This document shows positions 25,100-33,372 of a stretch of DNA of 34,190 nt, piece after piece. Numbering within the stretch: the first letter of the stretch is position 1; each line of letters starts with the position of its first letter. This DNA comes from Stenotrophomonas sp. PS02298. GTDB taxonomy: Bacteria; Pseudomonadota; Gammaproteobacteria; Xanthomonadales; Xanthomonadaceae. The notes under the pieces are model-generated. The model worked only from the letters and a program-made list of their open reading frames with translations, ran no database searches and had not been told where the DNA came from. Both the position numbers and the translations under genes were made by a program. The stretch is from contig NZ_JASCOR010000032.1 of assembly GCF_029959445.1 (NCBI RefSeq), positions 1 to 34,190 of the forward strand. The letters run 5' to 3'.

Positions 25100-25794
25100 C
25101 GACCAACCTGCCCAGCAATCTCAGCCCATGGCAGATGTTCCTGCATGCGGACTGGGTGGTGCAGACGGTGATGGTCGGTCTGGCCATTGCCTCGCTGGCA
25201 ACGTGGACGGTACTGCTGGCCAAGCACCGGCAGCTGCGGCGCGAGGCGCAGCGCATGCAAACCGCACGCGGCGCACTCGCAGCGGCGGACAACCTGCCCA
25301 CGGCATTGGCCACGTCCGGGCGGGAAAGTGCCATCGCCTCGGCGTTGCTGGCCGAGGCACAGGATGAGCTGCAGCGCTCGCCCAGCGTTGGCAGTACCGA
25401 CGGCATCAAGGAACGGGTCGGCTCGCGCCTGCAGCGCATCGAACTCGCGCATGCACGCCAGTTGCGCAATGGCACCGGGCTGTTGGCGACCATTGGCGCC
25501 ACCGCACCCTTCGTCGGCCTGTTCGGCACGGTGTGGGGCATCATGAACAGCTTCGTCGGCATCGCCCAGGCCAACACCACCAATCTGGCCGTGGTCGCAC
25601 CCGGTATCGCCGAAGCCTTGCTTGCCACCGCGCTTGGTCTGGTCGCGGCGATTCCCGCGGTGGTCATCTACAACCAGCTGAGCCGGCAGCTTGCAGCGCT
25701 GCGCGGCGACAGCGGCGACCTGTCAGCCAGCGTGCAGCAGCTGGTCTCGCGCGACCTCGACCGCCGCGCCTTCACCCCCTCCGGAGCACCGTGA
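25096..25794 (+). CDS. exbB: ExbB-type proton channel subunit
   Basis: A 232-residue inner-membrane protein of the ExbB/TolQ/MotA family with three membrane segments (about 20-42, 128-152 and 175-195). The conserved cytoplasmic/membrane stretch LATIGATAPFVGLFGTVWGIMNSF and the following AEALLATALGLVAAIPAVVIYN are those of ExbB. With ExbD and TonB it turns the proton gradient into energy for the outer-membrane receptors. It overlaps the Fur-like gene by 4 bp and is followed two bases after its stop by exbD. Confidence 0.94.
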   Translation: MTTNLPSNLSPWQMFLHADWVVQTVMVGLAIASLATWTVLLAKHRQLRREAQRMQTARGALAAADNLPTALATSGRESAIASALLAEAQDELQRSPSVGSTDGIKERVGSRLQRIELAHARQLRNGTGLLATIGATAPFVGLFGTVWGIMNSFVGIAQANTTNLAVVAPGIAEALLATALGLVAAIPAVVIYNQLSRQLAALRGDSGDLSASVQQLVSRDLDRRAFTPSGAP

Positions 25795-25796
25795 GC

Positions 25797-26219
25797 ATGG
25801 CGATCAGGACCGACGAGCAGGACGATGTCCCCGATGAGAACCACGAGATCAACGTCACCCCTTTCATCGACGTGATGCTGGTGCTGCTGATCATCTTCAT
25901 GGTCGCCGCGCCATTGGCCACCGTGGACGTCGCCGTCGATCTGCCGGCATCCACGGCGCAGCCGCAAGCGCGTGCCGATGAGCCGGTATACCTGACCGTG
26001 CAGCAGGACCTGTCGCTGCGCTTGAACCAGGACCCGATCACTGCACCGACCCTGGCCGCAGCACTGGATGCACTCACTGCCGGCAACCGCGAGCAGCGTA
26101 TCTTCGTGCGCGCCGACAAGGGTGTCGCTTACGGCGACTTGATGGACACCTTGAACAGCCTGCGTGCTGCCGGCTACCTGAAGGTGGCCTTGGTCGGACT
26201 GGAGCAGGCCACGCCGTGA
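25797..26219 (+). CDS. exbD: ExbD-type energy transducer subunit
   Basis: A 140-residue protein with a short cytoplasmic N-terminus, one membrane helix (about 23-45) carrying the proton-path Asp in INVTPFIDVMLVLLIIFMV, and a periplasmic domain (46-140). It is the standard partner of ExbB. The start at 25797 gives the family N-terminus. The stop overlaps the tonB GTG start (GTGA, 26216-26219), so the three are made together. Confidence 0.94.
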   Translation: MAIRTDEQDDVPDENHEINVTPFIDVMLVLLIIFMVAAPLATVDVAVDLPASTAQPQARADEPVYLTVQQDLSLRLNQDPITAPTLAAALDALTAGNREQRIFVRADKGVAYGDLMDTLNSLRAAGYLKVALVGLEQATP

Positions 26220-26965
26220 ACTGGACACCACATGCGACCGAGGGCCCACGCTGGGGTCGCAGCCTGTGCGTCGTGCTTGGCGTGCATGCACTGGTGGTGG
26301 GCGGCGCTGCGGTCTGGTCATCGTGGTCGCCGCCACCTGCGCCGCCGTTGCCTCCGCAAGCGGTGATGCTGGAGCTGGCGCCACTGCCGAGCGCACCGCC
26401 GGTGCCGCCCACGGATCTGGCACCGGGGCCGCTGCAGCAGGAACAGCAGCCGCAGCCCATGCAGGCAGCGGCGACACCAACGGCGGCAGTTGCGCCGCCC
26501 TCACCCACCCAACCGGCAGATGCAGCACTGCCACCGCCAGCCGCCGAGCGACAGCAACAACAACCTGCCTCAGTGGAAACTGCCGAGGTGCTGCAATCAA
26601 CTGCACCACCCAGCGTGCAGGCGCCCAGCAGCACCCGCTACACCGCCCGGCAATCCTCGGCCGGTGCCGCCAATCCATCACAGGCCAATTGGCAGGCGCT
26701 GGTACTGGCGCATCTGCAGCGCTACAAGCGTTATCCGCGCGCAGCGCAGCGACGTCGCAGCGAAGGCGTGAGTCTGGTGGAGTACGCGGTGGACCGCAGC
26801 GGCGGCGTGCAGTGGGCACGGCTTGCCCGCAGCAGTGGCAATGCCTTACTGGATAGCGAGGCGCTCGCCGCCGTGCAGCGCGCCAGCCCGTTACCGTCGC
26901 CACCAGATGAAGTACCCGGCGATCCAGTGCAGATCACCACACCCGTGGAGTTCTTCATTCGCTGA
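26216..26965 (+). CDS. tonB: TonB energy-transducing protein
   Basis: 249 residues from a GTG start. One N-terminal membrane helix (about 14-35) is followed by a long Pro/Gln/Ala-rich periplasmic linker (36-150) and a C-terminal TonB domain (about 155-249), with HLQRYKRYPRAAQRRRSEGVSLVEYAVDRSGGV and a terminal VEFFIR strand. The C-terminal domain binds the TonB box of receptors. Its place at the end of the haem operon suggests it serves the two STN receptors here, though a housekeeping role cannot be excluded. Confidence 0.92.
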   Translation: MNWTPHATEGPRWGRSLCVVLGVHALVVGGAAVWSSWSPPPAPPLPPQAVMLELAPLPSAPPVPPTDLAPGPLQQEQQPQPMQAAATPTAAVAPPSPTQPADAALPPPAAERQQQQPASVETAEVLQSTAPPSVQAPSSTRYTARQSSAGAANPSQANWQALVLAHLQRYKRYPRAAQRRRSEGVSLVEYAVDRSGGVQWARLARSSGNALLDSEALAAVQRASPLPSPPDEVPGDPVQITTPVEFFIR

Positions 26966-27052
26966 CAGCAGCTGCGTCGGATTCGTTTCCGTTCGCTTGC
27001 CGCGAACGCATCACCATCGTCTTTGTTGGCAACCAGCGGCGTCTGCGAACAG

Positions 27053-27086
27053 AAAGCCCGCCCGGATCCACATCCGAGCGGGCTTT
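27053..27086. terminator. Bidirectional terminator between tonB and the second receptor gene
   Basis: AAAGCCCGC (27053-27061) pairs with GCGGGCTTT (27078-27086), and CGGAT/ATCCG extends the stem across a one-base mismatch. The minus-strand side runs into TTTCTGTT. It lies between convergent genes; the rest of 26966-27124 shows nothing else. Confidence 0.85.
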
Positions 27087-27124
27087 GTCATTGCATGCGG
27101 CGCTTTCAAGCACACCGCACTGGG

Positions 27125-30100
27125 TCAGAACCGATAGTTGAAACTCGCCTTCAGCGTGCGGCCCGGCGCCAGCATGGACGAGCGGGTCAGCGGATCGATG
27201 TAGTACAGGTTGCCCAGGTTGGTCCCCACCACTTCAACCGTCGCACGGTCGTTGACGCGCCACGTGGCGTAAGCGTCATACGTGGTGATGCGTCCCCACT
27301 GCAGCGGCGTGTTGAGGTAGTAGGAAATCGTCGCCGACTGGCTGCCGTAGTTGTCCTTGAACACGCTTTCCTGCGGCGCGTGGTGGACGATGCGGCTGCC
27401 AAGCTCCAGGCGGCCATCAAACAGGCGCGTCCCCACCGTCCAGTTGAAGGTGTAGCGTGGGATGGCCATGGTCACCAGGTAGCCTCCGACGAAGCCGGTT
27501 TCCACGCAGTTGGAGACACCGCCGGTGTTGTCCAGCAACATCGCGGTGTGCTCATCGCAAACGCGGTTCTCCAGGTTCCAGGCACCGCTGATGTCGGTGA
27601 AGAAGCGGCCGTTGTCAAAGCGACCCTGCACCTCGACGCCGCGGATGGTCTGCTCGTCGATATTGGAGAAGGTCAGCTGCGGGCTACGCTCGATCACGTC
27701 GCGGGTGCGGTGGTGGTAGTAGGCGATCTTCAGGTCCGCCAGCGGATTACCGTCCAGCAGCTGGCCGAAGTCCTGCACCCACGACAACTCGGTGTTGTAG
27801 GCATGCTCCGGCTTCAGGCCGTAGCTGTCCTGGACGCTGGAGAAGCCGATGGTGCTTTCAAACAAGGCCGGGAAGCGGCGCACCTGGCTGTGGCGAAGAT
27901 AGACACGGCTGTGCTCGTTGAACTCATAGGTTGCGGCGAACGACGGCACCCAGCCGGCACCGCGCTGCCTGCGCGCGGTGTTGTCGACCGTGGCGAAGGG
28001 AATCAGCTCGCCATTGACGCTTTGGCCGGGATAGGGACCATCAGACCAGCACTTGCGGCCGCCGCTGAGCTCGACGTTGCTGAAGTCGATGGCGCCGTTG
28101 ATGCAGGGATTGTCAGCGCGGTTGTAACGGCCCTGGCCATCGTGCTTCCACAGCATTTCGTTGTTGGCGGTGTACGTGGTGCGGCTGCGGACTTCATCGA
28201 GGGCTGGATTCAGCAGCTCGGCGACAAACTGCTCGCGCGTATACCCAAAGAACTCCTCGTAGATGGGCCACTGGCTTTCCATGATGTCGGTCATCTGGGC
28301 GACCGACGTATCGATCTCGGCCTGGGTGTAGTGCTCCAGCGTACTCCACCTCATCACCCGACCCGAGGCCTCCTGGCTGCTGGTCGGCAACACGCCGGCC
28401 CGCTGCTGGCGCGCGAGGAACTCATCGAACGACTGCCAGTTCTGGTAGCGCACGCCCGCGCTTAGCAGCAGCTTGTCGATCGGCCGCCATTCGAACAGGG
28501 CGCTGAGATCATACTCACGGCGCCAACCAGCGCGCGGCTTGCCGCGCCAATAGCCGGTGATCTCCGGATCGTTGTAGGCATCCTTGGAGCTGAGGGTTTC
28601 CTTCTGCAGGTTGCCACCGACCGTCAGGTCCAGGCTGTCGCTCAGCTGCATCTTGTTGTCGAACGAGAAGCCGGTACGCGCGTTCTTGCTATTGGCTATC
28701 GCGGTGTTGCGGAAGTGGTCCGGCGTGACATACACCTTGTCGACGTCGTTGTACCAGTTCATGCGATCGTTCGGCAGGCCGCCACTGCTGTAGGTCGCAC
28801 TGTCGGTATCGGTGCGCCACAGGTTGGCGCGCAGGTCTACCCAGTCCAGCCCCGGGCGCCACTTGTATTCCAGGTTCACCGCACGCGCATCCACCTGGCT
28901 CAGCGGCCACTGCGGAATGCCATCGGTGACGGTGTTATCCCACTGGATACGCGAGGGCATGATCTCGCCGTAGCGCGACTGCGTGTCGCGCACGTTGAGC
29001 TGCAGCACCTGGCTGTCGCTCAGGCGCCAGGTGCCTTTGACCAGCCAGGATTCCATGCGGCTGGAGGAATTGAGGATCTCCGAGCCCGGCGCATAGACCT
29101 TGGCCAGGTAGGGCACGTAGTCCCAGCTGGTGGTCGGTTCGTTGTCATAGAACGAACTGCCATGCTTGCCGGCGAAGTGGTTGCCCTTCTCGCGGAAGGC
29201 GTAGGCCGCCATCAGGTCGAAGTTGTCCTTGCGCAAGCCCAAGGCCAGGCGCCAGGCCTGGTCATTGCCGAAGCTGCCGCTGCCACTGGTGCGCGGGTGC
29301 TGGTACAGGGTCGGGTCGTAGAAATTGACCTGGCTGGCGGGGAAACCCGGCACGCTGCCGATCGGCTTGCCGGTCAACAGGGTCGGCAACTTGGGATCGA
29401 TGGCGTTGTCGCTGGCCTCCATCTTCAACTCACCGCCGAAGCTCTCGCCTTCCAGCAGGATGTCGTCCACGTCCAGCGTCTTGATCTGTACCGCACCACC
29501 CACGGAGGTGTTGGCACCACGCAGCATCGCCGGTCCCTTGATGACCTGCATGCCGCCGATCAGGCTGGGATCGATGTAATTGCGGTTGTTCGCGCCCATG
29601 TAGCCGCGCCAGACCGTCAGTGCCTGCTCGGTGCCGTCGATGGTCAGTGGCACACGGCCCGGCCCCTGGATGCCGCGGATGTTCGGGTCCAGCGCGCCGC
29701 TGTTGCGGGCGTCGCCGCTGTAGACGTTGACCATGCCCTTGAAGATGTCAGCTGGTGCAGCGCCCTTGTAGCGTTCGATCTGCTCGCGCCCGGCGTAGAC
29801 GGTGGACAGGTCCAGATCGTAGACATCGTCGTAGCCGCGCTCATCGCGCTCGATGCCGGTGGGATCGGCCGAGCGCTCACCACCAACCCGCAGCGTACCG
29901 ATCACCACGGCATCGCCGTCAGTGCTGGCCACGCGCTGGATGCTCCACGCACCCGGGCTGACTTCGCGTGCCACCAGATCCGTGCCCTGCAACAGCCGCG
30001 TAAGCGCTGCGCGCACCGTGTAGCGGCCCTGCAATGCGGGCGCAGCACGGCCGGCAACCAGTGCCGGGTCATAGCTCAGCGAAACACCGGCGGCCGTCGC

Positions 30101-30274
30101 GGTGTCATTCAGTGCCCGCGCCAGCGGCGCGGCCGCGAGGTTGAAGCTCACATTGCCCTCGCTGGCTGCAGATGTGCCGCTCTGGGCGAAGGCCAGCTGC
30201 GGCACTGGCAGCGAAAGCGCGACGAAGCAGGCCAGGGCCAGCGAGGTGCGGACGAAAGGGGGACGCGAAGACAT
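27125..30274 (-). CDS. TonB-dependent outer-membrane receptor with STN domain (module 2)
   Basis: 1049 residues: signal peptide (about 1-30, ending LAFA), STN domain (43-113; FNLAAAPLARALNDTATAAG), plug (RGIQGPGRVPLTIDGTEQAL), and a barrel ending KASFNYRF. It is a clear paralogue of the receptor at 18139-21225; for example the DVYDLDLST, SGDARNSGALD and IKTLDVDD blocks are nearly identical. The start at 30274 is used because it gives a proper signal peptide; the frame runs open to 30328. It follows its own fecR after 78 bases. Ligand is unknown: haem, hemophilin-haem or haemoglobin are the likely choices from the setting. Confidence 0.9.
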   Translation of the reverse strand: MSSRPPFVRTSLALACFVALSLPVPQLAFAQSGTSAASEGNVSFNLAAAPLARALNDTATAAGVSLSYDPALVAGRAAPALQGRYTVRAALTRLLQGTDLVAREVSPGAWSIQRVASTDGDAVVIGTLRVGGERSADPTGIERDERGYDDVYDLDLSTVYAGREQIERYKGAAPADIFKGMVNVYSGDARNSGALDPNIRGIQGPGRVPLTIDGTEQALTVWRGYMGANNRNYIDPSLIGGMQVIKGPAMLRGANTSVGGAVQIKTLDVDDILLEGESFGGELKMEASDNAIDPKLPTLLTGKPIGSVPGFPASQVNFYDPTLYQHPRTSGSGSFGNDQAWRLALGLRKDNFDLMAAYAFREKGNHFAGKHGSSFYDNEPTTSWDYVPYLAKVYAPGSEILNSSSRMESWLVKGTWRLSDSQVLQLNVRDTQSRYGEIMPSRIQWDNTVTDGIPQWPLSQVDARAVNLEYKWRPGLDWVDLRANLWRTDTDSATYSSGGLPNDRMNWYNDVDKVYVTPDHFRNTAIANSKNARTGFSFDNKMQLSDSLDLTVGGNLQKETLSSKDAYNDPEITGYWRGKPRAGWRREYDLSALFEWRPIDKLLLSAGVRYQNWQSFDEFLARQQRAGVLPTSSQEASGRVMRWSTLEHYTQAEIDTSVAQMTDIMESQWPIYEEFFGYTREQFVAELLNPALDEVRSRTTYTANNEMLWKHDGQGRYNRADNPCINGAIDFSNVELSGGRKCWSDGPYPGQSVNGELIPFATVDNTARRQRGAGWVPSFAATYEFNEHSRVYLRHSQVRRFPALFESTIGFSSVQDSYGLKPEHAYNTELSWVQDFGQLLDGNPLADLKIAYYHHRTRDVIERSPQLTFSNIDEQTIRGVEVQGRFDNGRFFTDISGAWNLENRVCDEHTAMLLDNTGGVSNCVETGFVGGYLVTMAIPRYTFNWTVGTRLFDGRLELGSRIVHHAPQESVFKDNYGSQSATISYYLNTPLQWGRITTYDAYATWRVNDRATVEVVGTNLGNLYYIDPLTRSSMLAPGRTLKASFNYRF

Positions 30275-30352
30275 GGCGGAGTCCGTGACAGAAAGGAATT
30301 GAAAGGGTTCACTTCCTTGCCCGGCCAACCGGCAAAAAGGGACATCCCCGGC

Positions 30353-31336
30353 TCAGGCGGGGTCGACCATCACCCATAGACGGCTGCGGTAGCGCACGCG
30401 CAGCGGGAAACCCGCCTGCAGCAGCGCGAGCACGGTATCGGTGTCGTCCAGCTGGAACACGCCGGACACCAGCAGGCCGGCGATCTCCGGATCACAGCGC
30501 ACGACGCCGCTGCGGTAACGCGCCAGCTCGGACAACAGTTCCCCCAGCGGCATGGACTCGGCATGCAGCACGCCCTGCACCCAGGCCAGGCTGTTGCGCT
30601 GTAGCGCGCTGACCGCGCTGATGCTGGTCGCGTTGAAGACCGCCTGTTGGCCCGCGCCCACCAGCTGCGTGACATCGCCGCGATCACCGAGCTGGATCCG
30701 CACCGCGCCCTGCTCCACCGCCACGCGCGCATGGTCATCCCACATGCGCACGGCGAAGCGCGCGCCCAGAGCAGATAGATGCGCGTTGCGCAGCTGCAGC
30801 AGCAAGGGTCGTGCTGGAACGCGATCATCCGTCGCTTCCTGCAGCAGCACTTCACCGCGCAGCAGCTGCACTTGCCGTAGCTGCTCATTGAAGGTGAGCG
30901 CAATCCGCGTATCGGTGTTGAGCTGCAGTTCGCTGCCATCTGCCAGGCGCAGCGCGCGCCTCTCACCGATGCCGGTGCTGCCGTCGGCAACAAGGTGTTG
31001 CCAAGGCTCGCGCTGCCACGCCAGACGCGCCAGCGGCGCGCCGATCATCACTCCCATAACGGCCGCCAACGCGGCGCGGCGGCCCTGGCGCGTGCGGCGA
31101 GCCTGCTGCAAGGGCGCACTGCCTACCGCATCCGGCACATCGTCGAGCAGACCGGTCAAGCGCTCCGCGCGTTGCCAGGCGCGCCTATGCAGGTCGTTGC
31201 TGGACAGCCAGCGCTGCCAGGCCGCGCGCTCCCTGGCATCGAGTTCGCCTTCGCGGAAACGCAGCAGCCATTCGGCCGCTTCATGCAGCACCGGCGCGGG
31301 AATGGGCACATCGCTCCTGGCCAATGGCTCCTGCAT
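30353..31336 (-). CDS. FecR-family anti-sigma/sigma regulator (module 2)
   Basis: 327 residues: DUF4880-type N-terminus (about 16-62; EAAEWLLRFREGELDARERAAWQRWL), one membrane segment (about 86-104), periplasmic FecR domain (about 115-220; LADGSELQLNTDTRIAL, LLRGEVLLQ), and the C-terminal STN-contacting region (GVFQLDDTDTVLALLQAG). It begins 5 bases after the sigma-factor stop and precedes the receptor, the usual fecI-fecR-receptor order. Unlike the module 1 protein it shows no twin-arginine-like motif before the membrane segment. Confidence 0.9.
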   Translation of the reverse strand: MQEPLARSDVPIPAPVLHEAAEWLLRFREGELDARERAAWQRWLSSNDLHRRAWQRAERLTGLLDDVPDAVGSAPLQQARRTRQGRRAALAAVMGVMIGAPLARLAWQREPWQHLVADGSTGIGERRALRLADGSELQLNTDTRIALTFNEQLRQVQLLRGEVLLQEATDDRVPARPLLLQLRNAHLSALGARFAVRMWDDHARVAVEQGAVRIQLGDRGDVTQLVGAGQQAVFNATSISAVSALQRNSLAWVQGVLHAESMPLGELLSELARYRSGVVRCDPEIAGLLVSGVFQLDDTDTVLALLQAGFPLRVRYRSRLWVMVDPA

Positions 31337-31341
31337 GCGGA

Positions 31342-31851
31342 TCAGTCCATGGCCTCGAGGCAGGCCGCCATCGCCAGCACGATGTCGCGCTTGATGGTGC
31401 GCTCGGTCACGCCCAGGCGCGTGGCAATCACCGCATAGGTCTGCCCGTCCAGCTGCGACAGCAGGAAGGCCTCACGTGCGCGCGATGGCAATGCGTCCAG
31501 CATGCGGTCGATGCGCATCAGCGCTTCCAGGGCTATCTGTCGCTGTTCCTCATCAGGTACCAGCGCCTCGGGCAGGCTGGCCAGCACCTCCAGCCACGCA
31601 CGCTCCAGCGCGCGGCGCTGCCACAGATTGATGACCAATCCGTTGGCGATGCGGGTCAGGTAGGCGCGCGGCTGCTCCAGCGTCGGCAACTGTGGCTTCT
31701 GCAGCAGGCGCACGAAGGTGTCCTGCGCCAGATCCGCTGCTGCCTCGTCCGCGGACATGCGTCGGCGCAGCCACTGCAACAACCACCCATGGTGCGCGAC
31801 GTACAGGCCCTGCAGGGAATCAGGCGCCGGTGCCGGCGAAGCATTGACCAT
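31342..31851 (-). CDS. FecI-family ECF sigma factor (module 2)
   Basis: 169 residues with region 2 (about 14-80; DEAAADLAQDTFVRLLQ, TRIANGLVINLWQRRALERAW) and region 4 (about 115-165; DALPSRAREAFLLSQLDGQTYAVIATRLGVTERTIKRDIVLAMAACL). The YAVIATRLGVTERTIKR helix is typical of FecI-like sigma factors. The start at 31851 is chosen because the frame upstream of it crosses a Fur box and lacks family character. It is directly upstream of, and transcribed with, its fecR. Confidence 0.9.
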   Translation of the reverse strand: MVNASPAPAPDSLQGLYVAHHGWLLQWLRRRMSADEAAADLAQDTFVRLLQKPQLPTLEQPRAYLTRIANGLVINLWQRRALERAWLEVLASLPEALVPDEEQRQIALEALMRIDRMLDALPSRAREAFLLSQLDGQTYAVIATRLGVTERTIKRDIVLAMAACLEAMD

Positions 31852-31865
31852 GGGTAAATATTGCG

Positions 31866-31884
31866 AATAGGAATCACTATCATC
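31866..31884. promoter_or_regulatory. Candidate Fur box in front of the module 2 sigma factor
   Basis: AATAGGAATCACTATCATC matches a typical Fur site (AATGAGAATCATTATCATT) at 15 of 19 positions and lies 14 bases before the sigma-factor start on the minus strand. Iron repression of the whole module 2 through its sigma factor is the likely meaning. Confidence 0.6.
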
Positions 31885-32184
31885 CGATAAGTTGGGATTG
31901 CACGCAAACCGAGCCCCCCGATTGGGAACCGCCCCTGCAAGCAAGCGGAGGCAGGCCCGCATAGCGGCGGAAATCCCCTAAATGAGGATGCGCTCGGAAG
32001 CAAGTGCATGCCATTCTGCGGTTTCGCAGAGAATCGGATGGCCAATCCGAAGCCGTTGCTTGCGAAGGCGGGCAATGTCCGTTAAGTAAGCTGTACAACG
32101 TTTACCGTGGGCCGGCCTTTAGCGCTTTTCGTTTCATGAGCGCGGGAGTGGGACGGACCTCCAGAAGTAACGCGGGCAAGGTAT
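31885..32184. other. Intergenic region with no supported gene
   Basis: About 300 bases between the haem island and the toxin-antitoxin genes. A 94-codon open frame from 32004 has no ribosome binding site or recognisable domain, and runs into the antitoxin gene in another frame. Small palindromes such as GGATTGGCC/GGCCAATCC around 32038 are present. The base composition falls here, marking the change to the lower-GC segment. Confidence 0.5.
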
Positions 32185-32220
32185 ATACCACGGCCGCGCT
32201 ACATACCTCGGCCGTGGTAT
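32185..32220. promoter_or_regulatory. Perfect 12-bp inverted repeat upstream of the antitoxin gene
   Basis: ATACCACGGCCG (32185-32196) and CGGCCGTGGTAT (32209-32220) are exact inverted copies around a 12-base spacer, ending 9 bases before ATG 32230. AbiEi-type antitoxins repress their own operon by binding inverted repeats at the promoter, so this is a likely operator; an RNA hairpin hiding the start is the other possibility. Confidence 0.7.
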
Positions 32221-32229
32221 GGTTCGGTT

Positions 32230-33372
32230 ATGAGCACAACTTTGTACCCGCATACGGCTCGAATGGATCAGCTAATCGCCCTGCTTGAGCATGCCGGCTG
32301 GTCGGTAGCCATCCCCCCGAGTAGCGAACATTCACGAGCCGCCCCCGATCTTGTGATCCACCAAGGGCCACACCGCTACGCCGTGGAATTGAAGACCGAG
32401 GCAGAGGGTCGCCCAGACCGAGTCCTCGCCCTGCTTTCACAAGCCATCCTCCAAGCCAGCCGATATGCGGCAAGCATGAACATGCAACCGCTGGCTGTGG
32501 TGCTTGTAGGCAGCGCCTCATCCTCATTGCGGCAGAAGTTCGCTGAATTTCAGCGCAACTATGCCCCGGACGTTGCCGTAGGCTTATTATCTGACGCGGG
32601 CAGCAGCCTGTTCATTGGCCCAGGGCTGGCAGGACTGGACCGAGAGGAATCAAGAGCTCACCGAATGGGTAAGCCTGCGCAGTTACGTAAAGCTACCAAC
32701 CTCTTTTCCGACCTCAACCAATGGATGCTCAAGGTGCTACTGGCGCCCGAGTTGCCGGACAGGATGTTGCATGCCCCTAGGGGCAAGCTTTTCTCGGGTT
32801 CGGATCTGGCGCAGGCCGCCGAGGTTTCACCGATGAGCGCTTCCCGATTCCTGCGAGGTATGCAGGAAGAGGGCTTTATAGAAAACTCGGCAGGTCCGCT
32901 ACGGCTAGTACGGCGCGAGGAACTATTTCGCCGCTGGCAATCGGAAGCCATGCGTTCGTCGCCAGAACTGCGCATGTCGTACCTGGTTCCAGCCGGTGGC
33001 ATGCGCCAGTTGCTCAAGCTAGCCGCAAGACTTGATGCCTGCATTGGCCTGTTCGCTGCGGCGGACCTATTGAAGCTGGGCCACGTGAATGGTGCGATAC
33101 CACACGCGTATGTTCGCCGCCTGTCCCCGCCGCTCGGCAAGGATTGGCCCGGCGTGGTGCCTTCTGCTCCAGGCGAACCACCACAGGTGATCATCAAGCA
33201 AGCCAATGCGCCTTAATCGCTGTTCCGCGGTGCCGTCCGGGTAGATGATGTCCTTGTGGCGGACGTGCTCCAAGTCTGGCTGGATGTGTCCGCGCACCCT
33301 TCGCGCGGCGCCGAGCAAGCCGAGGTGCTGTGGGAAAACGTCCTTGCCAACTTGCTTGGAGGTAAGCGATGA
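32230..33372 (+). pseudogene. AbiEi-like antitoxin/regulator interrupted by an in-frame TAA
   Basis: The frame gives 328 residues to TAA at 33214-33216, then continues in the same frame for 51 more codons to TGA at 33370-33372, overlapping the toxin start by ATGA. The tail (DDVLVADVLQVWLDVSAHPSRG) is the conserved C-terminal block of AbiEi antitoxins, so the stop is probably a nonsense change (CAA to TAA would restore Gln). Before it lie a possible PD-(D/E)XK fold (about 35-80; PDLVI, then VELKT), a winged helix (about 190-225; SGSDLAQAAEVSPMSASRFLRGM), and an AbiEi-like region (GMRQLLKLAARLD). If the 328-residue form is still made, it may keep DNA binding but lose part of the antitoxin domain. 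Confidence 0.72.

Noticed and set aside
30275-30352. Copy of the module 1 ECF promoter before the second receptor
   Set aside because: GGCAAGGAA with a later TTCC is present on the minus strand, but there is no CGTC at 13 bases; this sigma factor may use a different motif or the gene may be read from upstream.
32004-32288. 94-codon open frame crossing into the antitoxin gene
   Set aside because: No ribosome binding site or domain, and it overlaps the inverted-repeat operator and the real start at 32230 in another frame.
33200-33260. Frameshift as the cause of the antitoxin interruption
   Set aside because: The downstream conserved block is in the same frame as the upstream part (both frame 1), so a nonsense codon, not a frameshift, separates them.
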